Shown here: piece after piece, positions 33,081-45,986 of the stretch | How positions within the stretch are numbered: the first letter of the stretch is position 1 | How the letters are laid out: each line of letters opens with the position of its first letter | Origin: Stachybotrys elegans | Taxonomy: Eukaryota; Ascomycota; Sordariomycetes; Hypocreales; Stachybotryaceae | Direction of reading: 5' to 3' | Assembly: GCA_020746835.1 (NCBI GenBank) | Contig: JAGPNK010000017.1 | Coordinates: 248,001-312,000 of the forward strand | DNA length: 64,000 bases | The notes under the pieces: model-generated | What the model was told of the DNA's origin: nothing | Database searches by the model: none | Seen by the model: the letters and a program-made list of their open reading frames with translations, nothing else | Made by a program: the position numbers and the translations under genes

Positions 33081-34039
33081 TTACCGCCTCTCCAGCACCA
33101 CCTGGGCCTTCTCCAACACTACATCTTCCGAGTCCATCCGCCCACCCTCCCTGATCAGATACCCAAAGAGCGAATAAGCAATATTCTCAGACATATCCTT
33201 GGCACTCCCCCGCTTGACAGTCATGGGCTCGGCCGCGTTTTCATGGTCGGTGAGAAGACAGCGACCGCCCCTAGGGAGGGGAACGTCGCATCGATAATTC
33301 TCCTTGGATCTGCGCATCATCATCCTTAGCTCCCACGTGAGGTTGCATAGCTCGTTGAACTGATTGACGACTTCTTCCATGGCCTTCGAGTCCATGTTGC
33401 TAGGCAACAGAAAGTGAAAGTACTCGAACAACGCGTATCCTACCCTCTAGTTCTTTGGCTCGAGGGACGCGACCTGAGTGGCACATTCGATCGTAGCAAG
33501 CTTCCAGTTCGAGACGAGCGCTTTGTCGACTAATTTCATGGTCAGTTGATGTCTGAAAATAATGTCTCTACTCCCCTCTTGACTACTTACCGTTGTTGAA
33601 TTCGAGCAATGCCTCGAACCAACCCAGATCGTCCTCCGTGATTAGGTCACGGTCCTGGTTTGGATTGTTCATGGAAAGCCGAAAGCGAGAGAATATTCTC
33701 GCATTGAGAATGCGCATGTGGATGAGATGGAAGATCTGGGACATGAATCTGTTCCTTCGGTCTCTTTCGCTCAATTGAGACCAGACGCCTGCGTCGAGGA
33801 AGTTGCGGTCAAACACCTTGAGCGTTTCCCCCCGTGGCGGCACTGGTGTGCGGTTGACGTCAAAGAAGGGCGAGTTTGCCATAGACATGGCCTTTTGTCG
33901 AAGAAACAAAAGCTTATCCTTGATCTCTTGGTCGCTGACTGTCTGCGAGCCCGTCCTCTCCAAGATGTTGCGCAGTGTCGCTTCCCTCTCGCGGATGCAG
34001 GACAGCTCCGCCTGCCAGAGGCAGTTCGTTCTATCAGGT
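33081..34039 (-). pseudogene. unrecognised protein gene with in-frame stop
   Basis: Coding-like sequence runs from an acceptor near 34040 (CTACAG) to a good donor at 33590 (GTAAGT), then from 33529 onward, keeping frame. The frame meets TAG at 33447-33449 and then continues open to 33081 with protein-like content (DSKAMEEVVNQFNELCNLTW and GGRCLLTDHENAAEP). A single base change or an unseen splice could explain the stop. No ATG was found at the 5' end, where a stop lies at 34051-34053, so the first exon is missing or lies within the Hsp70 remnant next door. No family is recognised; the product would be helical and charged. Treat as a broken or mis-modelled gene. Confidence 0.4.
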
Positions 34040-34108
34040 CTGTAGTTCGTTCACCGCATCATGTCACTCCTGTATTAATGCTTCCGCCAGTACCTGCGGT
34101 CTAGTCTG

Positions 34109-35696
34109 ATGCAGCCAAGAGCGCAACAATACAAGTATGAGTCAAGTCGCGTAAAAATGGCACCAGTTAGCTCATCTCTCTTGGAACAGGCCGCGAAGCA
34201 CGCCGGAATCTTTCCCGTGACGCTGGTCAAGGAATCCGAGGCTGCGGCGCTGTATACCATGCATTCCCTTAGCTTTGCACTGGCAGAAGGCGATGTCTTT
34301 GTTGTCTGTGATGTCGGCGGCGACACTGTCGACCTGATATCGTACGAGGTGGTTGCCCTATCACCGACCCTCCAGCTGAAGAAGCTGGTGCCAGGCAGGC
34401 TCTCTAGGCCTCAACCAGAGGTTCATTGAAGCCGTGAGGAACTTGGTTGGTGAAGATCAGTTTCACGATCTTCGCAAGACCCGGGGGCTCTCACTCGCGG
34501 AGAAGTCATTTGACAGTGTGAAGAAGGCGTTCCGTGGCAAGCCCGACGAGCAATTCATTGTCACCTTCCAGATGGCTTCCCTCCAAGATGAGCCCGAGGA
34601 GGGACTAAAGTCCAACACGTGGTGGATGACTGGGTAAATTTTACATCCCTGTCCCAGACAAGCAGTACTGACATTTGTCGACAGAAAGCACGTCACTGAT
34701 ATTTTTGCACCATGATTACAGATATCCCACGGCTTTTTAATGAGCAGATTCAAGCTGTAAGAATCAAGAGACCAAATCAGCCAATCACGGTAGGCAAGCC
34801 TGAGACCATCTACTTTATGACGCAACCATCTGACCACAAATAGGGCATCTTTCTCGTTGGTGGGTTTGGAGGGAGTCAGTATCTTAAATCCTGTATCGAG
34901 CGGGAGCACCCCAACATCCAAGTCCTGCAGCCAAACGATGCCTGGGGCGCCATTGTAAAGTAAGACTCGGTGCGTCGTATGTAGGGTCGCAACTAATCGA
35001 CGTATAGCGGTGCCGCTTTGAGCCGACTGCCACACGAAGCACATGTTGTGTCGACTTCGTCTACGAAGCATTGCGGTGTTGAGGCTTACGGCGTTTATGA
35101 CGTCCTCGAAGACGCTGGCCAGCCCACCAAGGTTCTAAAAGATGGAACAACCAGAACCCGAAAGGTATTGACCCTTTTATTCGCATGAGCAGCAGAACAT
35201 ATGGCTAAACTCCAAGAAAGATAACTTGGTACGTGGCCAAAGGCGAAGATATCACAAGGGATCAGAAGATTAGGTTGCCTTTTGAGCGAGAGCTGCCCAT
35301 AGACTATGCACCCCCTAATCTCATCTTTCAAGACCACCTCATCCAATGCTCCGATACGTACGTGGTATGCTTTCCCCGATCCGCTAGGTCTGGTATTGAC
35401 TTTTCTTTTTCCAGGGAAGCTCCCAGGCACAGGACTGCAGGCCGCGATATTAGCATAAACTGCACCTTGACCAGCAATCTACAGTCTGTAGACAAGAGCC
35501 GATTCGAAACCCTTGCGGATTCCGCGGGCAACCCCTAGTTCGTACTTTACTGGCATTGCTTTTGCTTACTGCGGCTGACTGTGATAGCATCTGTGTCCGC
35601 TATGATCTTGTCATGACATTACGGTCGGCACTTATGGAGCTGTCTCTGGAGATGGGAGGTGAGAAAATGGGCAGTGTCAGGGCAAAGTTTGGGTAA
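34109..35696 (+). pseudogene. Hsp70-like ATPase remnant
   Basis: The sequence follows the C-terminal two thirds of a fungal HSPA12-type Hsp70-like protein: VTLVKESEAAALYTMH, VCDVGGDTVDLISYEV, then GIFLVGGFGGSQYLKSC and LIFQDHLIQCSDT, ending at TAA 35694-35696. The N-terminal ATP phosphate loop (about 150 aa) is absent. Frame breaks are seen near 34400, where a glycine-rich loop seems to have lost about 14 bases, and near 34713. The downstream introns still have good splice sites (for example 34830-34850 acceptor, 35360 donor), so decay is recent. The minus-strand broken gene begins where the Hsp70 5' part should be, which suggests a rearrangement removed it. Confidence 0.65.
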
Positions 35697-36007
35697 CCTC
35701 AAGATTAAGTTGACGGATCTGTTAGGAATACACATGCTCAAACAAATCATGTCTATTCTCAAGTTCCACTGTTTCTTCACAGCTACTGGCAGCATGTATA
35801 TATAGCTCATCCGACCCCGATGCTTGCGTGAGATTCGATAATTTCCTCCTTCATGATACCATTATCTCTATCAACTTGACTCTTTATCTCGTAAGACTCA
35901 GGTAAATTCTCAATTCTCTTTCCGATATGAGCAGGTTCCGGGTCTACGTCAGCAAAACACGATCCAGGCTGTCCGACCCTGTCACATTACTGCTTTCCTG
36001 ACTTTGT
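35697..36007. other. short intergenic stretch
   Basis: Between the Hsp70 remnant and the stop of the O-methyltransferase gene. Nothing coding is seen. Confidence 0.35.
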
Positions 36008-37540
36008 TCACCCACTAGAACCCTCCTCTCCGGCGAGCTCAACTTCAATCAAACTCTCCACACCATTTCCAGCCGACCAAATCTTGACAATCTTCAGACC
36101 AACCATATCCTCGAGCAGATTGTGCCAGTCGGACTGAGTTCGCTCACGTGAGCTGAATAGTGTCAACATGACCATGTCCAGTGCAGACGTCTCCCACCAG
36201 ACACCAGTATCGGGAATGACGTTCTCATTGATGAGAAGTCTACTGTATCCGGCCTTCATAGCCTCTTTGATGCGATTGAGGATTCTTTGACACACCTCAT
36301 CAGGCCAATCATGGAGGATAGAATGCATGTAGTATGCACGAGCTCCTATCATTCAGAGCGTTAGTCATGATCTTCATAGAATGTACTCAAACTAGCCCAG
36401 CCGAGGAACTCGGACAGAAGAAGCCAGGGCCATGGCAATACCTTTTACTGGCTGTTCTGTATGAAAGTCGTATTCCATACGTTGAATGGCAGGATCAAGG
36501 TCTTTGATCTGACCAATGACCACGGGAAGATCCTGAACGATCAGCCTACCCGGGTGCGATGGATGATGCTCTCTAAACTCAGCCAAATCATGTCCAATGT
36601 TTCCTCCGATGTCAACAAGAAGAGCATCATTTGGAGAGTCTTCGAAACCATCAAAAAGTCTCTCCTTTACAGGGTAGACATCGGCGCTCATCCACGGGGG
36701 ACGACCCTGTCGATAACCTCCCATGTGGTGATTGAAGTGCATGCCATAGCCTAGAGACCTCTGCCAAGAAAAAGTATCCAGATCGGTTCCATAGGCATAC
36801 ATTAACGCAGTATCCTGAGCGTCAGCCGGGTTCTTGAATCCACGCTTGCGCGAGTACTCATGGAATCGGAGAGGGGAAGCGCCTGTTGCCGAGGTCCTGT
36901 AGAAATGTTGGTTTAGCTATTTCTTTAATGTTAGAACTCCCTCTTACATAGAAAAGTATCCACCAGAAACTGTGGGAAAGCTCATGGCCTTGGTAAAATT
37001 TGTCGTTTGGTATTCATTGACACCAACCTCTTTGAGGTAACCCATAGCAGCCAGGTGTCGCATCAGACGAGCTATTCAGATCAGGAAATTAGCATGTATC
37101 TATGAAGGCACAATGGAACCAACAGCTACTACGTACCAAGGAGAACAGCGTCAACGGTGAGCTTCGAAGCTAAGTCCTCAACCCGCTGAGGCTTGTCCCC
37201 ATTCTTGGCCATCAGTTTCCATAATCCAGTCTCGATCCCAAAGTTGAGGCCCGCCAATGCACCGGTCTTTTGTAAGCAAGTCAGCCTTCTTAGGAAAGCA
37301 TTTTGGCAGGGCTCGATGACATACCTGAGCCCAGCAATGCTTGATCATTGTCTCACGGGGGGTTTCGAGAGCTTGTGTGAGTGTACGGGCCTTGATCAAC
37401 ATTTCATGACGAGCGCCATTTCCACCACCAGATAACGAAGAAAGTCCTGCATCCAGCTCCTTGATGAGATTGGGGACGGAACCAATGTCATTCGGCTGGG
37501 TGACAATGCCAAAATCGACTGGGCAGGATTCGGATGACAT
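36008..37540 (-). CDS. SAM-dependent O-methyltransferase (plant COMT-like, fungal)
   Basis: Exons 37540-37325, 37266-37137, 37071-36948, 36896-36442 and 36345-36008 give 420 aa, the normal size. The N-terminal half is a helical dimerisation region (ARLMRHLAAMGYLKEVG). The SAM site is LLVDIGGNIGHDLAEF and the catalytic histidine region is MHSILHDWPDE. Enzymes of this class methylate phenolic or enolic hydroxyls, often in secondary metabolite pathways or detoxification. No PKS, NRPS or P450 gene is nearby, so it stands alone here. ATG 37540 is the first methionine after an AT-rich leader. All four introns fit the consensus. Cytosolic location expected. Confidence 0.9.
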
Positions 37541-38904
37541 CGTGGGCGATCTTGACCAAGCAGAGGATGTAAAAAAAGAGAGGAATAATTATAAATGGCA
37601 ATTATCGCCTGCAAAGTGTGCCTTTGTTGGACTGGGATTGAAGGACAAACGGAGAAGTACGATTGTGATGAACAAGATAATTAGTGACTAGAATGGGCCA
37701 AGTGAGATGGACGCAGTCCACTTTGACGATGCGATTGATGACGCTCAAAGCAGGCACTGTTGTGATGGCCGTCATATAAGGAGTGAATAGACCAAGAAGA
37801 TGCCTAGCATAAGAATAGCTGCGAGATCGAAGCTAGATAACAGTATTGGTATGCAATATTCTCCGACCCTCTAATTTGGCCGCCTGGCAAAGGTCTACTT
37901 ATAGATAATTCTAGCTGATACATAGAAACAGCTTCGCTGCTGACTTGTGCAGCTTGGTATGTGGCTAGCTACTGCAGGCTTGCTTCTATTGTTCCTACAG
38001 TATGAATAGCTTCAGCTTGCCGATCAATAGCAGCTACCCCGCACAGCCCTGTAGTAGCATTCCTTGGCCTTTGGGCACTCTACTGGTTCTGAGCCCATGA
38101 CGACTGCTTGCCGTTTATGCATGGGGCTCATGAGATACTGGCCTCTGATAGATGGTATGTGTGGGAGTCTCAGTAGGCGATAATCTGATCACGAGGAACG
38201 ATTGCGTATGGTATACGCTGCTGTTGGGCGTATCCAGACAGATCTCGTGGCGTAAGGGTGCCTCGCTTCGTACCGGTTTCCTATCGAGAAACTTTTGACA
38301 CGACGCTTGCTTGCTCTTGGAGTATTGGACGGTTTCAATATTACGCGCATTTACCTACAGAACCCATAATGGCTAGACTGAGCTGAAATGAATGCAGTAA
38401 TCCGGTAGAGAAGGCACAGTGGCGATAGCAGATGACTGCATGAATGACTGACAATAGGCCTAGTGTACCTTCAAGTGATTGGACAATCCATTCCAGCTAG
38501 AAGATTCTGACTCATGCATTAGCCAAGACATATAGCTCTGTGATTCAATACGTTCCGTGTTACTAAGTTGTCGTCGAATATTCTCTCAGGACGGCTCTGT
38601 TTCTCTCCCCCAATGTGAGCCAGGGTTCAGGAATGCTGCCGGAAATCTTGACGTTTCATCGGTTTGACAGAGTAGATGTTTAGCATTGGCTTTAACCAAA
38701 CTATCATTAAGGAGGTATCCGTGATCATCATATCTTGCAAGATACAAAGCCGTGCCCATAGTTTTATTCCTTGAGGCTTCCACTCACTTTATCCTTGAGG
38801 AAAGTGAATGCCGCTCTGTGGACATTCAATTGCACCTGCGCATCCACGCGCCCTTTCTATCATCAACTGGGCGATCTATATGGAAGCAGAGCTGGCATGT
38901 CCAT
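37541..38904. other. intergenic region
   Basis: About 1.36 kb of AT-leaning sequence upstream of the O-methyltransferase start and downstream of the aminopeptidase stop. No coding sequence, RNA gene or repeat was recognised. Confidence 0.4.
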
Positions 38905-40123
38905 TTAAGCAAAAGTGGCATGAGCCAGCTCGTACATGAAGGCAGTGGTGAGCTTTGCGTGCTGGAAAACATGGTCGAAATCAACAAACTCAATAGTATC
39001 ATTGGGAGTGTGGATTCGGGGGTTGTGGTTTCCGAAAGGCGTCTCGAAGATGAAGGATGAGGGGTAGCCGTTGCGGTTGGCAGAAGCGTGGTCAGAGCAG
39101 GCGTAGCCGCAAAGACTCTCCTCATATGGGATATCGGTGTAGTTGCCAATGAGCAACTTGAGGTACTCGTTCTGAGCAGGGTCGGTGAAGTCGGTCACCA
39201 GGCCGAAGCGCTCGATGCCATCTCGGCCCTTGAAGCCGACCATATCCTGGTTTAGCATAGCCATGACTTGCATGTTGAGGGCAGCGTATTGGCTGAAGAT
39301 GTCCTGAGATCCCAGCAGGCCAGACTCTTCAGCAGCATACCAGTGCCACTCCAGGGTATTGCGGTGATCACCATCAGCAATGCGAGGATCGGAAAGGACA
39401 GCGCGGAGAACCTCGAGGTTCATCATGGAACCAGATCCGTTGTCGTCTGCAGATATCAGTATCTGAATGCTTCACTGTAGGGATATTGCGTACCTGCACC
39501 GGGAGCGCGGCCGGCACCACGGTCATTGGAGATGACGGAGTCAAGGTGGCAACCAGTGACGACTGTGTGGCCACGGATGATACCTGGCAGGGACACAATC
39601 ACACTGGGCTGGGACCAAGCCGTGTGGCGGACCAGACGAGCCGTGGCCAGAGGGTTACCACTCTCTTCGATAACCTCATTAACGCGCGCAAACAGCCACT
39701 CGGCAGCTTGCACACCGTATCGGGAGTTGAAGTAGCGGTTGTGGAAGGACGAGTACTCGGTGAGCTGCTCCTTGATTCGGTCAAGGTTAATCTTCTTGTG
39801 GAGCTCCTTGACGGCGCAGTTCTGCTGGATGGTGCTAGGGAAGGGCGCCGCAGCAAACAGTCGGCTTGCAGCAGCGTGGACATCCTTGAACTCGGTGATA
39901 TCGAAGAAGTGACGGCCTTCCTAGACAAGTGTGAGTCTCACTCGCAAGATGCCTCAATGGAGCTCAATTGGTGACTTACATCAATCATCTTGAACTTCTC
40001 CTCCTCGGTGACCTCAATGGTCTCACCAGGCGCAATCTCAAGAGTGTACATCTTGGGAAGCGGTGCCGTGGTGGCCGAAGCCGTGGCGGCGAGGGCCGCA
40101 ATGAGTGCCGTGCTGTAGCGCAT
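38905..40123 (-). CDS. lap1: secreted leucine aminopeptidase, M28E family
   Basis: Exons 40123-39980, 39920-39494 and 39446-38905 give 370 aa. A signal peptide (MRYSTALIAALAATASA) precedes a short propeptide. Zinc ligands and catalytic residues are visible: GCHLDS (His), ADDNGSG (Asp, rebuilt across the second intron), AAEESG (catalytic Glu and Glu ligand), LNQDM (Asp) and the final His in RIHTPND. Cysteines in ESLCGYACSDH form the expected disulfide. Secreted LAP1 enzymes remove N-terminal hydrophobic residues from peptides and work with endoproteases such as the subtilase 2.4 kb away. Length and domain order match fungal LAP1. The symbol follows the family name, not a proven orthologue. Confidence 0.92.
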
Positions 40124-42491
40124 CTTGTCCGACTGGTTTCAACCTGTGAGATCGAAATTCCAACTGAGTAATCCGATTGATGTCCGAGAAGGCGGGGAGG
40201 ACAAGCCAAGGCCAATTGTTTCACGAGCTGTGAATACGAGGCTATTTATACAGCGACAGGCCGTTTGACAACGAGGGGCCGTTCCTGCTTGGCATCCTCC
40301 CCTGCGTACGACGTGCTGTGTTGTTTCCCAGGCAGCGGCGTGATTATGGGAAACTTTTGGGCGGTCAGTCGACTTCCGGCTGTTTCTACGTGATCCAAGA
40401 ATGGAAGTTGGATTGCAAACATTGGCTAATCCCTGGTGCCAAGTCGCCTTTACCACGATACAGGTGGGTTGAAGTACCCGGAACACTGGAATTGTGCCTG
40501 GGCGTCTCTGCCACTGTGATCGGATGGTTGAGGCAGGGTTACAGTGGTTATGGTTGCAACGCGTCTTGATTGCCACGCAACCTTTTCATCCATCGATGGG
40601 ACGTCGTCAACGAATCGGAGCGGATATAGATAAGTGTGGAAGCAATTGGCACGGCAAAGAAAGCCGAGGCTTTTGTGATTATTTATTTACTGCCACCCAC
40701 ACCTGTTGCGCTACCAGGTGGTGCACTTCTTGCAAAGTCTCGACCGTAGGGTGATGGTCTTGGCAACCAGCCTGATCAGGCAGGTGTTCTTCTACCAGTG
40801 GTCAGCGGTAGTCCTAATACAGCTAGCCATGGTTAAACAGGAAGTTCTGGGACTAACAAGCGGGTAGGATCGGTGAGGGGAAAGGCGATGCGAGAGGTTG
40901 GCTCGTCTCAAACTTGCGTGACGGGTTCTCTACTACAACGACCAATGGTCGTTAATATGGCTTGCTCTTGTACAGGAGATTTGATCAGCCATGAGGAAAC
41001 TTCTCTTAAACCTGTGGCCACGATGCAGATGACAATCCAGCCATGGCTGTTATCAGCCACACTATTACATATCCCTTCAGGTACAGAGTACAGCAGACCA
41101 AATACAGAGACGAAGCTTCAAGGGGAAGAGTAGTCGAAGAACCAAGGAACATAATAGGCATACATCCACGGAGACACGCTCTCCATTTCCCACCGTTGCA
41201 CCAGCAGTCGCTTGTTCCGCTTCTACCTTTAGATCCACGTGGCTCTATGCAGGTGCAGACTCTTACGACGGCGGGATAGAAAGCAAAACCCCTGTGAAGA
41301 AGGCAGCCGATCTCCTGTCATAGTATGGAGTCTTAAGTATAGAATGACGTGCATGGGAGATCGCTGTCACCCAAGACTCCGCTGTAGATACGGGGTAGTA
41401 GAGTTGTTCCAGTATGACAAGGCATGGTGTTACCTCTTTGCTAGTGACAAGTCCAACGATGAGCAGTTCTACCCCAATTCATGGGCTGGGAAACCAGGAG
41501 CAACTGACGCCTGTTGGAATTTCGCCTGCAAAGATCGCCTGAGAAGTGAACGGACTATTTACAACGGCCGGCGTGCCATTTCTGCGCCACAAAGACTGGT
41601 GGAAATGAAGAAACACTAGCCATGACTCAACCAGCGGTCCATTGGAGTTGCTTTAGTCGTGTCCTCTATCGGACCCCGCAAGCCATCCCGCGAGATCTAC
41701 GCTTGGCAGATTCTAATTTGAACAATCCATTCTAGTAATATAGGAGGCAATAATGCCTATTTCCCCTAGCTACTACCTCTTCCTAGCTTTACAATGGAAG
41801 GAGGTTATAGACGACGCGCCTGGTGGGCGCAGCCGATGAGCGAAAGAAATTACCACACCCTCTACTGCCGAGCCTTATCTGCTGTACTAGGATAGAGTGA
41901 GCTCCGGCTCGGGACTTTTGAAGTGGTGCTCCAGAGGGAAAACAGGGATATTCCTGGCTAAAAAGAATCTGCCCACCTTTCTCGGCAGACGGATACAGGA
42001 CAGCGCCATCCAAGGCGCAGAACGGCCAGCGTAGTAGCTGCGCTCTTGGGATGGATCTATTGATTCGGAGAGTTCGGCCTGCATCTCGGTACCTTCGTCT
42101 GCCCCCGTCCCCAAGACTCCCTCGCGCTAACTGCCGCTCCCACTCGCTCGCATCGGGAAGGTAAATGCAAGTTGGGGGCGCACTACGGCTTGCCGTGGAT
42201 CCTCGAGCCAGGTGCCTAGGTGGGTTGGCTCTGGCGCATCGACAAGGGGCACGGCACCGTAGGCAACATGCTACGGTACGATTGCGATAACGGCAATGGT
42301 CATGGCATCATCACCCAAGGGTGGTGGTGTTGCATTGCATGGTGTGTGCTCAAGCAGAGGGCGGCCGCAGCGAGCTCGACAGACTATTTAAGCATCGCGA
42401 GGTGCCCGGGTGCTTTTGGGCTTCCCCTTGTTCTCTGCTCGTGCCAGAGTAGGCTACAGAAGTCCTGTATCTGCTTGATTCTACCGGCAAC
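40124..42491. promoter_or_regulatory. long divergent intergenic region, aminopeptidase / subtilase
   Basis: 2.4 kb between divergent secreted-peptidase genes. No coding sequence is supported. It may hold shared control elements for the two peptidases, but no motif was assigned apart from the TATA box near 40250. Confidence 0.4.
40244..40251 (-). promoter_or_regulatory. TATA box of aminopeptidase gene
   Basis: TATAAATA on the minus strand about 120 bases before ATG 40123. Confidence 0.5.
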
Positions 42492-45400
42492 ATGCGGTCC
42501 GCTGCCGTTCTCTCCCTCACTGGGCTCGCTGCCCTGAGCGGCGCCAATGCCGCCTTGACTCCTAGGGCAGACGGCTCCGAGGACAACGTGGCCCGCGTGG
42601 CCAAGAGCTTCATCGTCGAATATGCTCCGGTATGATGGTCGCCAGGATCGGTCACGTCGGTCAATTGACAATTATACAGGGATCGGCCAAGATGAGGCGC
42701 CAGACGGTCGAGGACACGGTCGGCATCAGCGTCGTCACGACCTTTGACAGCGACATCTTCCACGGAGCAAGCATCGAGACGGAAACTCTGACAGAGGACG
42801 AGCTTCTGCGGCTGCCTCAGATCCTCAACGTGTGGCCCAACGAGGAGATCCAATTGCTGCCCACGTACGACCAGAAGGCTGCCGATCTGGAGGACGCGCC
42901 CATCTACTCGACACACAACGTGACGGGAGTCAACAAGCTGCACGCCCAGGGCATCCTTGGCAAGGGCGTCAAGGTCGGTGTCGTGGACACTGGTATTTGG
43001 TACGACCATCCTGCTGTAAGTACCGAGGTCGGCTCAACCGCGTGAAACACGTCGCTGACTGGCGATAACAGCTTGGTGGCGGCTATGGTGAGGGCTTCAA
43101 GGTTGCTGGAGGCTACGATCTTGTCGGCGACGAGTGTAAGTTTCAACGTCAAGCCACTCTGCACCGAAGCATAGCTGAATTGTCTAGTCTACCCCTCGTC
43201 GGGTCCCAGGGCGCCGGACGATGACCCCAGGGATCAGCAGGGACACGGTGAGCACCTCAACTCTCAACCTGATTGACAGCCTGCTAATCCAAGCCAAAGG
43301 TACCCACGTCGCTGGCATCATTGCCGGATCAAGGGAGGGGTGGACCGGTGTCGCTCCCGAGGCCACCCTTTACGCCTACAAGGTATTCTCCCAGGCCGGC
43401 ACCACCGACACTGCCACCCTCATCGACTCCTTCCTCACTGCCTATGAGGATGGTATGGACATCATCACCGCATCGATTGGTGGTGCCAACGGCTTCTCCA
43501 ACAACGCTTGGGCTGAGGTAGCTTCGCGTCTTGTCCTCGAGGGCGTCGTCGTCACCATTAGCGCTGGAAACTCCGGTGCCAACGGCCCGTTCTACGGCAG
43601 CAGTGGTTCTTCTGGTCAGAACGTCCTTGCTATCGCTTCCGTCGAGACTGAGGTGCTTCCCGCGTACCCTTTCGGCGCGACAGTAGGTGGCCAGACGATC
43701 CGCGCCGGCTACCTCCCCAGCACCAACTACTTCCCGCCCACCGTCGTGGACTGGCCCGTCGTTGCTCTGTCTCTCGACACGACGGTTCTTGACGACGCCT
43801 GCCAGCCCTATCCTCCGGGAACGCGTAGCCTCGCCGGTACCATCGCTCTTGTTCGCCGAGGAACTTGCACCTTTGCGCAGAAGCAGGTTAACCTGCAAGC
43901 ACTGGGCGCCGAGTACATCCTCATCTACAACAACGGAGGCGCCATGGTCACGCCTAGCACCGACAACTTCAACACCTTGATTGCCATGATCACTACCGAG
44001 CAGGGAGAGACCTTTGTGAATGCTCTCAAGGCTGGCCAGAATGTCACTGCTGACTTCTCGGTCAACCCCGAGATCCCCATCGGCCTGGACTACCCGGCCG
44101 GTAACCGTCCCAACATCTTTACCTCTTGGGCCACGCTCTATGATCTGCAGATGAAGCCAGACATTGCGGCCCCTGGAGGTAACATCTTCAGCACTTGGCT
44201 CAACGACGGCTACAACATCATCAGCGGTACCTCCATGGCGTGCCCGTACGTTGCTGGTGTCGCAGCTCTCTACATCAGCGCTCATGGCGGTCGCGATACT
44301 CTGGGCAAGGGATTTGCTTACGATCTGTCCCGTCGCATCATTTCGTCCGGCAGGGCTCTTCCTTGGTCCGATGGTACCGCCACGAATTACGGCTACACTG
44401 CCAGCACTGCCCAGGTCGGAAACGGAATGATCGATGCCTGGAAGGTCCTCACCTACGACACCCATCTCAACTTTGACAAGATTGCTCTCAACGACACCCG
44501 ATACTTCAGCCGTTATCATGATGTCACCATCACAAACAACGGAAACGAGTCCATCACATACCAGTTCTCCAGCCAACCCGGTGCTGGAGTCGACACAATT
44601 ATCTGGAACAGCGCCGCCAGTACCAAGAGGGTTCGCATCTTTACGGAGCTCTCCCCCAAGGACTACGTTCCTTCCATCAGCTTCCCCCGTGACTTCACAC
44701 TCAGCCCCGGCGCAAGCAAGACTGTCAGCGTGAACTTTGCGAACCCTGACCGTCTTGGATGGAATGCCTCGGCCCTCCCCATCTACGGTGGAAAGGTTGT
44801 ACTCTCGGGCAGCAATGGTGAACAGCTTTCTATTCCATACATGGGTAAGTGACATCCCCTCAGACAAGAAGGGAGATGAGTATGCTAACATGGTGCAGGT
44901 CTCGGTGCGGACTTGAGGAATGAGCTTGGCTCCGTCAGCGAAGGAGGATACCCGTACTCCATCTCTACTAGACAGGAAATCGACTTTGAAGACAAGTCGA
45001 CGTAAGTTTCATTCCACGACTACAAAAGCTAGCAGGCGGCTAACAATAACAGGTACTCGTTCAATCTTTCTCTTGCGGCCCAGGATTTCCCCAAGATCAT
45101 CACCAAGAACATCTGGGGAACTACTCAGATCCGATGGGACATCTACCGCGCGGGCTTTTCTGAGCGCTCTTGGACTTACCCTCCCGTCGCTGGTCAGAAT
45201 GGGTTCATCGGCTCCGCCGCCGTATGGTCTGGATCAGGCGCTGTGCCGTTCTTTGATCCCAGCCTGTATGACCCCAATGAGACCATCACCTATCCCCTCA
45301 CCAACTCGGCCCGCACCGTCCGCGCTGGTGTAGACGAGCACTGGTGGTTTGGAAGGCTTGGAAATGGCAGCTACATTGCCCCAGGGACATACACCATCCG

Positions 45401-45506
45401 GTTTGCCATTCTTAAGCCTTTTGGCAACCCTACTCATGCAGACAACTGGGAGGTGTACAGGCCGACCTCTGGTCTCCCTCAGATCACTGTTACGGGTCAG
45501 CCTTAA
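42492..45506 (+). CDS. secreted subtilisin-like serine protease (S8) with PA domain
   Basis: Exons 42492-42629, 42680-43015, 43072-43135, 43188-43247, 43300-44844, 44899-45001 and 45053-45506 give 899 aa. A signal peptide (LSLTGLAALSGANA) is followed by an inhibitor-like propeptide. The catalytic triad is complete: Asp in VGVVDTGIWYDHP, His in GHGTHVAGI (rebuilt across an intron) and Ser in SGTSMACPYVAG. A PA insert (RGTCTFAQKQVNLQALGAEYI) lies between His and Ser, and the C-terminal 300 residues look like Fn3/C5a-peptidase-type beta domains. This matches minor extracellular protease vpr-like subtilases of fungi. It should degrade extracellular protein and feed the nearby aminopeptidase. Confidence 0.92.
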
Positions 45507-45986
45507 AACTGCCTCTTTACCAGTGGATGCAGATAAAGCAGTATCTAGTGCCTGAGTAACAAAAAATAGCTAAATAATAGTGAAAGATAATAGAGAGGAC
45601 ATTATCAATCATACACGTTAGCCAGCTCGCCAAGCCATGCGGAACAAGAATAAAGCCTGCGGTGGCTGGGTTCCTCTACGACGGTCCGATGCGGGAAATG
45701 TACTGTTGTATGCTAGGCAGTCTATCCAATAGCTCACAGGAATTATTTGAGCCGTTTCATTCGTTGCGTCCGCCTCGTCATCGCTAATCTCCGTGCCCCC
45801 TTTGATGCCTGGGATTCCTAGCTGCGCTGAATGGGGTAGTCGGCAAGAAAACACAATTGTTTGCCATTGTCAGGAACACATCTCATTGAGTATTAGGATC
45901 ACAGACTGTAAGTCAGAATGGTGCAATAACTCTTGAAACTAGAGAGCAACTCTCCTCCGATATGTTCATCTTCTTCATCAACCAGT
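45507..45986. terminator. 3' intergenic region between convergent genes
   Basis: Between the convergent stops of the subtilase and the second HET gene. No coding sequence is supported. Confidence 0.35.

Noticed and set aside
43329..44891. 520-codon open frame antisense to the subtilase
   Set aside because: It mirrors the codon pattern of a strongly supported protease exon and has no recognised domain.
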